31,240 bases of DNA from a virus. The notes beneath the pieces were generated by a model. The model worked only from the letters and a program-made list of their open reading frames with translations, ran no database searches and was not told the origin of the DNA. Of the stretch, positions 26,846-31,240 are shown in pieces (the stretch's first letter is position 1; each line of letters starts with the position of its first letter). The stretch spans positions 1 through 31,240 of the IMG/VR virus record IMGVR_UViG_3300050343_000012. One strand, given 5' to 3'. Both the position numbers and the translations under genes were made by a program.

Positions 26846-27520
26846 TTATGATTGATTATTGTTTAGTTTGACCTCATGCTCACGAGTATGTTTCATAACT
26901 TGCTCGAATGCTTTAAGGTTATTTTTTTTAAGATACATAACTTGATCTCTAACCAAATCTTTAACTGCAGACAGTTGTCTTGAAGTTGTTGTGTCAGAAA
27001 TATCTTTTATTATATCTTCTACATTTACCTCATCATCAAGGTAGGTAGGTTCTTCTACAGATTGCTCTGAAGAATTTTGTTGGAATGGTTTTGCATTGTA
27101 ACCATCTTCTAAATCCATGCCTGTCTTTAAGTTCAAAGCATTTAAGAACGCATACTTTCTACTGTATGACATTGCTTGACCTGTTCCGTACTTATCTAAA
27201 CCACCCATAGCAGTACATCCATCGATCACAATAAAACTTTTTGGATCATCGATGTCAGTTATTCTCATGGTGCAAGTAACAACAACACATTTATCTGTGA
27301 TGTCTGTTATGTAATTGCAGGTTGGATATAAACCATTTTCTAATAGAGCTGCCATTGCAACTCTTTGAACATCATCATGCAGCAAAGGATTAAAAGGCAT
27401 TCCTTTAACCTTACTTGCTTTCTTTACACCACTCGCATGATTACAGGCGTTATAAAGTTTCTTATGTATGTTACTCATATTATTTCCCTTCATTTGATAT
27501 ACATTTATTTCACTACTCAT
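26846..27520 (-). CDS. ERF-family single-strand annealing recombinase
   Basis: 224 residues from the ATG at 27520, which overlaps the exonuclease stop as ATGA and has GGGGA upstream. IHKKLYNACNHASGVKKASK is the N-terminal helix. VVVTCTMRITDIDDPKSFIV forms beta strands, and YGTGQAMSYSRKYAFLNALN-LKTGMDLED is the ERF signature ('G.A.SY.RKYA.L..L.....D'). It anneals single strands produced by the partner nuclease. The C-terminus is a flexible acidic linker followed by a Lys/helix tail. An internal ATG with AAGGG (27478) is a possible alternative start. Confidence 0.9.
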   Translation of the reverse strand: MSSEINVYQMKGNNMSNIHKKLYNACNHASGVKKASKVKGMPFNPLLHDDVQRVAMAALLENGLYPTCNYITDITDKCVVVTCTMRITDIDDPKSFIVIDGCTAMGGLDKYGTGQAMSYSRKYAFLNALNLKTGMDLEDGYNAKPFQQNSSEQSVEEPTYLDDEVNVEDIIKDISDTTTSRQLSAVKDLVRDQVMYLKKNNLKAFEQVMKHTREHEVKLNNNQS

Positions 27521-28431
27521 ATTTTTATTCCCCATAGTTTGGTTATTAGTTGTTTTTGTTCATCTGCTAGATCTTTATAATAAAAGAAATGATTAAGATC
27601 TGGTGGCTCCATCATGCTTGCTAATCTATTGATGTTACCTTCAGAAAACATAATCATTTTTTCCCATGTTAGAATTTTATCTACCATGACATCATAAAGA
27701 TGTTGTAAATGATCTGCCTTCATTAACTCATGGCTCTTATCAAAGATGATATAATCTTTATCATTAACATATACCAAGTAAGGTATCTTCTTTGTTGCCA
27801 TGTAGTAGAACGAAGTTTGTGTAAGGTTTTCTATTGTAGGTTCTGTTGGTAGATCTTGAGTGATCATGTTCCACTCTTCCTTACCTTTAACCTTCCTTAA
27901 ATTAGGTGGTTTAGTTTTAAGTTCTATAAATTTTGTTTTAGTTTCATAATCGATACGACCAATGACAGGTTTGATCATGTCAAACTCTTTTAGTTCTACA
28001 TATCTTTCACAAACTAATTTTTCTTTTTCCACAATCTGCTGCACAACTTTTTTTGTGATTGGAATACAATCTTCTGCAAACTTAATCATCGCTTCTCTGC
28101 CGAACTTATCTTTTGCGTCAACAGGTTCTTTTGAATTTATAATTTCTTTTTCTTGATCAAAACAAACTTTATAATCTCGATCCCATTCTGTTTCTTTAAT
28201 TGTTTTTGATTTGTAAATTACATCTGCGATTTGTTTCTGGACCACATTATTAACTAGGTTGCCAAAGTTAGCTTTGTATCTAAATGGAAACTTCCTTCTA
28301 ACTTCTTGAGGGAAACTGTAACCAATAATATTTTTTGCAAAAGGTGTTGATGTTGATGAGTAAGACCAATGATCTAATCCTTCACCACCATTAAATATTG
28401 AGAATGCTTTTTCTATTTTATCGTTTTCCAT
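27517..28431 (-). CDS. PD-(D/E)XK exonuclease, RecB/Cas4-like
   Basis: 304 residues, intact. The catalytic core is visible: D161 in VIGRIDYE, E170-x-K172 in KFIELKTKPP, and the QxxxY motif in LTQTSFYYM (residues about 205-209). An N-terminal FGNLVNNVVQKQI helix occupies the place of motif I. With the ERF protein it forms the usual phage two-component recombination pair: resection then annealing. The gene is first in the leftward operon and is translationally coupled to ERF. Confidence 0.88.
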   Translation of the reverse strand: MENDKIEKAFSIFNGGEGLDHWSYSSTSTPFAKNIIGYSFPQEVRRKFPFRYKANFGNLVNNVVQKQIADVIYKSKTIKETEWDRDYKVCFDQEKEIINSKEPVDAKDKFGREAMIKFAEDCIPITKKVVQQIVEKEKLVCERYVELKEFDMIKPVIGRIDYETKTKFIELKTKPPNLRKVKGKEEWNMITQDLPTEPTIENLTQTSFYYMATKKIPYLVYVNDKDYIIFDKSHELMKADHLQHLYDVMVDKILTWEKMIMFSEGNINRLASMMEPPDLNHFFYYKDLADEQKQLITKLWGIKI

Positions 28432-28459
28432 TTTTTTCCAATCTGTTTTTTTGCTAACG

Positions 28460-28486
28460 ATTACAATGATTTTAAGATGTTGTCAA
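28460..28486 (-). promoter_or_regulatory. candidate leftward promoter
   Basis: Read on the minus strand, a perfect TTGACA (28486-28481) is followed after 15 bp by TGTAAT (28465-28460), about 30 bp upstream of the exonuclease ATG. The -10 fits five of six positions but spacing is short. It would drive the leftward recombination operon with host sigma-70-type RNA polymerase. No phage RNA polymerase is seen in the window. Confidence 0.45.
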
Positions 28487-28508
28487 CGGATAATTATAAT
28501 TATATAAC
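28480..28508 (+). promoter_or_regulatory. candidate rightward promoter
   Basis: TTGTCA (28480-28485), 17 bp spacer, TATAAC (28503-28508), just before GGAGAG and the ATG at 28518. Its -35 overlaps the -35 of the divergent leftward promoter because TTGTCAA is nearly self-complementary. If used, the leader would be very short and the RBS almost at the 5' end. An extra TATAAT sits at 28495-28500. Confidence 0.4.
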
Positions 28509-28517
28509 GGAGAGAAA

Positions 28518-28778
28518 ATGACTAAAAAAAAACTACCTTACAAGAAAGTTCGTATCATTTGGGTTGATATTTGCAGCAGCTCACAATGGTATGATGATCT
28601 AGCAGATGTTGATAAGTTTAGCTATTCTTGGTGTGAGGATATTGGTTATCTATATTATAAAGATTCTAAAGTAGTAAAAATATTTACTTCTTATTCTTAT
28701 GATGAAGATAAACTATCTATTGGAAACATAACTGCTTATCCTAGATCAGTAGTTAAAAAAATATTGTACGAAAAATGA
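28518..28778 (+). CDS. conserved hypothetical protein
   Basis: 86 residues: MTKKKLPYKKVRIIWVDICS, SSQWYDDLADVDKFSYSWCE, DIGYLYYKDSKVVKIFTSYS. The pattern 'K.V.I.W.DI.S...W......C...GYL..KD...I.I..SYS.DED......I...P...VK.I' is common in marine phages and has no assigned function. First gene of the rightward block; its stop overlaps the next ATG (ATGA). Confidence 0.65.
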   Translation: MTKKKLPYKKVRIIWVDICSSSQWYDDLADVDKFSYSWCEDIGYLYYKDSKVVKIFTSYSYDEDKLSIGNITAYPRSVVKKILYEK

Positions 28779-29312
28779 CATACTCTGGAATCTTTGATGA
28801 AACTGAATGTAAACAAGAATTAAAACGAGCCAAGAAATATATTAAGAAACAAGCTGATATAATTTTTGCACTTAGAGAAAGAAATTGAACAGAAAGAAAA
28901 CGAGATAAGGATATTAAAAAAAATGGCTCGTGATGTATATGCTTTCAGTAATGGTTTATATTCTGATTGGCACAGAAAATATGATGGCATTGCTTATATA
29001 GATGTTGATTCTGTTGAGTGCTGCCAATACTGTTATGAACCTCTTGCTATAATTGAGACTTGTTATGACAAAGATCAGAAATGGAAGGCTACAACCCTCT
29101 CAAAGATCATCGCAGAACGCTTAAACATACCCTGTTTTTTAGTATTCTATAAGGAACTGACACCAAGTAGCCTAACCTTTAGAATCAAGCGTATACGGAG
29201 CTCTAAGACAGAGTTTAGACTAATGAGTGAGGATCAATGGGTTAAAATCTTGAGATCCTTGCATGACCACCACAAATTAAAATGTAAATCAACCAAACGA
29301 AAGGATAAATAA
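28775..29312 (+). CDS. conserved hypothetical with coiled coil and Cys motif (one frameshift)
   Basis: From MTYSGIFDETECKQELKRAK the protein runs as a charged helix until a break near 28866, and the second frame continues LEKEIEQKENEIRILKKMAR without loss, so this is one protein of about 178 residues. The C-terminal domain reads IAYIDVDSVECCQYCYEPLA, IIETCYDKDQKWKATTLSKI, ERLNIPCFLVFYKE: 'D.VE.C..C..PLA.IE' with CxxC, then a K-x(2)T. This pattern is frequent in phages; an endonuclease-like fold is possible, as acidic and Lys residues are placed as in some nucleases, but not shown. It overlaps the next ATG. Confidence 0.6.
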
Positions 29313-29986
29313 TGAATGTAAGCAGAGGATTTTTACATATAACTTATAAGATATACCACCATTTAGATCTGGTAGACGGAGAAAGAAAGTCTCATTGTTT
29401 AAATGTATTCTTATCTGTGATGAAATATGCTTGGAAAAAGAATGGATATAAGGCTCAACTGCGTCATGAAACAATACACAAAGATACCGGTCTTTGCCGG
29501 ACCACAATTAAATCGTGTCTGGAAACTCTTAATAAATTAAATATTGTTAAGTCTGTTAGAGGTAGATCTGGTAAAACTTATCTTGTTAATGAGACATTTT
29601 TACGAGCCGAGAAACTTTACGAGCCAACCCAGATAGCCGTTAAACCTACACAAGATAGCCGTTTTACGGCTACATTAGAAGAAACAATATCCATTAATAA
29701 TATAGGTAAAATAGTTAAGAGTTTTGCAGGGGATACCGAGAAGATATTAGATGAATTATCTAAGCTACCTCTGGAAGAATTAAAAGCAGAAACTGTTAAT
29801 GTTTACCTCTGTAAACAAGCAATTCAAAGAAAGGAAGATAACGAAATAAAAGCTAATGCAACTTATGTTAGTGGGGATAAAATATTGGCTGCATTGTCCA
29901 AGATAAAGAAACAAGCTAATCCAAGATACAGAGAGAAAGTTGAGTATAATAAGCGTAATGGGATTAAACCATGGGAGAATAAATAA
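29312..29986 (+). CDS. winged-helix replication-initiator-like protein
   Basis: 224 residues, intact. Residues about 1-95 form a phage replication-type winged helix: HCLNVFLSVMKYAWKKNGYK, RHETIHKDTGLCRTTIKSCL, ETLNKLNIVKSVRGRSGKTY, where 'T.L...TI...L..L...NIV......G....Y' is the HTH and wing. Residues about 96-120 cover a cluster of DNA repeats. The C-terminal part is helical and may contact host helicase or a loader. The arrangement resembles lambda O, but sequence similarity to O is not claimed. It is next to a divergent block of recombination genes and no polymerase is encoded. Confidence 0.65.
   Translation: MNVSRGFLHITYKIYHHLDLVDGERKSHCLNVFLSVMKYAWKKNGYKAQLRHETIHKDTGLCRTTIKSCLETLNKLNIVKSVRGRSGKTYLVNETFLRAEKLYEPTQIAVKPTQDSRFTATLEETISINNIGKIVKSFAGDTEKILDELSKLPLEELKAETVNVYLCKQAIQRKEDNEIKANATYVSGDKILAALSKIKKQANPRYREKVEYNKRNGIKPWENK
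29599..29672 (+). repeat. iteron-like repeat cluster inside initiator-like gene (candidate origin)
   Basis: TTTACGAGCC occurs at 29599-29608 and 29616-29625 (17-bp period). AGATAGCCGTT occurs at 29631-29641 and 29653-29663 (22-bp period), and the second is part of a perfect inverted repeat TAGCCGT-TTT-ACGGCTA (29656-29672). Each repeat pair is out of reading frame with its partner, so the repetition is at the DNA level. An AT-rich stretch follows (29671-29720, with CCATTAATAATATAGGTAAA). This resembles iterons plus unwinding element of a phage origin. Confidence 0.55.
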
Positions 29987-30688
29987 TGGTAGGTAGACCA
30001 ATGAGAAAGGTATTCTGTCAAGGCTTTACTCGTGCTGGATTAAGAGAGGGTAAAAAATACCTTGTAGAATGAAAGGTTATGAACTTGCAAATGGTAATTT
30101 TACTGTAAATATCATGGCTATCAAACAATGTTAAGGGTTTAAAAAGCTAAACTATACAGATGAAACAAGGATAAAACAATTAAAAACTACAACAATTTAG
30201 GAACTATACAGATGAGCAACTCAAAGAATACTATTACAACAAAGTCAAACCAGAATTGATAACAACCAACCAAGCCGATACAATCATGCGAAAAACTACG
30301 AAAGGTTTAACCCTTACAGAAATACTAGAGGAAAAACAGTATCGAGTTCAGCTTGATGAAATTTTATCATTACTTAAAAAAAAATCCAGAACATAGAAAT
30401 GAAGAATAACTGAAGCTAGAAAAGTATGGTGTTCAAACTTTAATTGATAAACTACTGCAAGTATTTCAATATCAAGAAGTAGAAATCCTAATCAGATACT
30501 ATGGATAAGAGAGAAAACTAAGTTTATTACTTTCCTTGCTAAAATTAACAGATCTATATTCTGATAATAAACAAAATGTTAAGACAAGATCAATTGATAC
30601 CAAAAATATTAGTTGGGAAGATAATCAAGATGATTTGATTGATGTATCAGAGGATATAGTTGATATACCCTCTGATAATAAAGATTAG
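29986..30688 (+). CDS. zinc-binding C-C-H phage protein, HGG-like family (frameshifted)
   Basis: About 235 residues across many breaks. It starts MVGRPMRKVFCQGFTRAGLR (ATG overlaps the previous stop), then CRMKGYELANGNFTCKYHGY. The C...C...C-x2-H-G layout matches small phage proteins with 'G..C......G.RC..HGG', sometimes annotated near terminase small subunits. Later blocks are NYTDEQLKEYYYNKVKPELI, TNQADTIMRKTTKGLTLTEI and the acidic end DVSEDIVDIPSDNKD. A terminase small subunit role is possible but not proven. It ends 4 bases into the convergent gene. Confidence 0.5.
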
Positions 30689-30932
30689 CCGTGATCGTAT
30701 TGTTTCATTACAATATTAAAAGTAATATTGTGATGTGCTTCATGATTTTCTGCAAGTTCCTCAAGAATATTTGATAAACTTTTTAACTGCATTCCGTCAT
30801 TGCTTTGATAAGTAGCTAACACTTGATCTTTCATTCTCTTATCAGTTTTTTCATGGTACTTAGTACCTTTTATTTCTACTTTGTAGTTGTCTATACATCC
30901 AAGATAAAACTATATATCCAAGAATTAACCAT
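30685..30932 (-). CDS. small hypothetical protein (frameshifted)
   Basis: From the ATG at 30932, MVNSWIYSF, then after a shift near 30910 the frame reads YLGCIDNYKVEIKGTKYHEK, TDKRMKDQVLATYQSNDGMQ, LKSLSNILEELAENHEAHHN and ends IVMKQYDHG. About 82 residues, mostly helical, with clustered His/Glu near the end. No family is recognised. It is convergent with the plus-strand C-C-H protein gene and shares 4 bases with it. Confidence 0.45.
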
Positions 30933-30937
30933 AACAT

Positions 30938-31174
30938 TTATATTTTTCTAGCCATGTATTGAAAGACAGGATCATGATTAACATTCCCATACTTCAATCT
31001 TTTTTGATATAATTCCACAACATTATTCTCTGCTAATCTCATAAAAAAGTTAGCAATATCTCTTAGATTATAATCGTAGAACCTCTGTCTTGCTAAGTAT
31101 CCTTTGTCGTAATAAGTTATTACTTCTCCAGATTTAGCCGTTTGTACCCATGCTTCGTATTTACTTAGTGTCAT
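30938..31174 (-). CDS. small hypothetical protein
   Basis: 78 residues, intact, with GAGG before the ATG: MTLSKYEAWVQTAKSGEVIT, YYDKGYLARQRFYDYNLRDI, ANFFMRLAENNVVELYQKRL, ending YMARKI. The fold looks like mixed beta/helix; the ending (QYMARK) is common among small phage regulatory or hypothetical proteins. No function is assigned. It lies upstream of the frameshifted gene on the same strand. Confidence 0.5.
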   Translation of the reverse strand: MTLSKYEAWVQTAKSGEVITYYDKGYLARQRFYDYNLRDIANFFMRLAENNVVELYQKRLKYGNVNHDPVFQYMARKI

Positions 31175-31240
31175 TTTTACCTCTTTGTTTTATTTGTTTG
31201 TTTTTATAATGAGTGTAAATAATTCCTTTAGCACTCAAGA
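31175..31240 (-). other. upstream region of leftward genes at the window end
   Basis: AT-rich with TTATAAAAA (minus strand TATAAAAAC) about 35 bases before the last leftward ATG and the RBS GAGGTAAAA. GAGTG and CACTC can pair across 16 bases. A promoter here is possible but no well-spaced -35 is found. The window ends before the region can be judged. Confidence 0.25.

Noticed and set aside
1-31240. DnaA-box clusters as targets of the DnaA domain IV protein
   Set aside because: Only scattered single near-matches to TTATNCACA inside coding sequence were seen by eye (for example near 7413 and 475), with no cluster; a full motif scan would be needed.
1-31240. CRISPR array, insertion sequence, integrase or attachment site
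   Set aside because: No regularly spaced long repeats, transposase or recombinase motifs, or tRNA-end duplications were found.

Overview
This window looks like most of the genome of an AT-rich, lytic, T7-like podovirus from the sea. The best match is the pelagiphage type that infects SAR11-like alphaproteobacteria, in particular the HTVC010P-like group without an RNA polymerase gene. The evidence is the T7-style order of virion genes (terminase, portal, scaffold, capsid, tail tubes A and B, internal core proteins, tail fibre), very low GC, tightly packed genes with ATGA/TAATG overlaps, and familiar marine-phage small proteins (DUF6321-like, DUF3310). The host assignment is inference.

Layout. 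Bases 1-25328 (+): terminase large subunit, three tiny proteins, portal, Bbp19-like protein, scaffold, capsid, a small virion protein, tail tubes A and B, a gp13-like protein, three large internal virion proteins, a tail fibre with five accessory tail/receptor-binding proteins, a lysis cassette (holin-like proteins, M15 endolysin, a PD-(D/E)XK-like protein), then a cupin and a run of very small Lys-rich proteins. Bases 25318-28431 (-): a DnaA domain-IV-only protein, small proteins, DUF3310, an ERF single-strand annealing protein and a RecB-like exonuclease. Bases 28518-30688 (+): two conserved hypotheticals, a winged-helix replication-initiator-like protein and a zinc-binding C-C-H protein. 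Bases 30685-31174 (-): two hypotheticals. A divergent control region lies at 28432-28517.

How it may work. No DNA polymerase, primase, helicase, RNA polymerase, integrase or tRNA is visible. Replication probably depends on host machinery recruited by phage DNA-binding proteins (the winged-helix initiator and the DnaA-domain IV protein) together with ERF/exonuclease recombination. The most interesting signal is a lambda-O-like arrangement: short direct repeats lie inside the initiator-like gene, just after its DNA-binding domain. The copies are out of reading frame with each other, and an AT-rich stretch follows. This is a candidate intragenic origin.

Data quality. Bases 1-10100, 20100-22500 and 29990-30930 are full of single-base frameshifts in genes that are obviously conserved. 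Bases 10100-20100 and 22800-29300 are nearly clean. This pattern points to unpolished long-read sequence rather than decaying genes. Coordinates of broken genes below are reconstructed across frameshifts.
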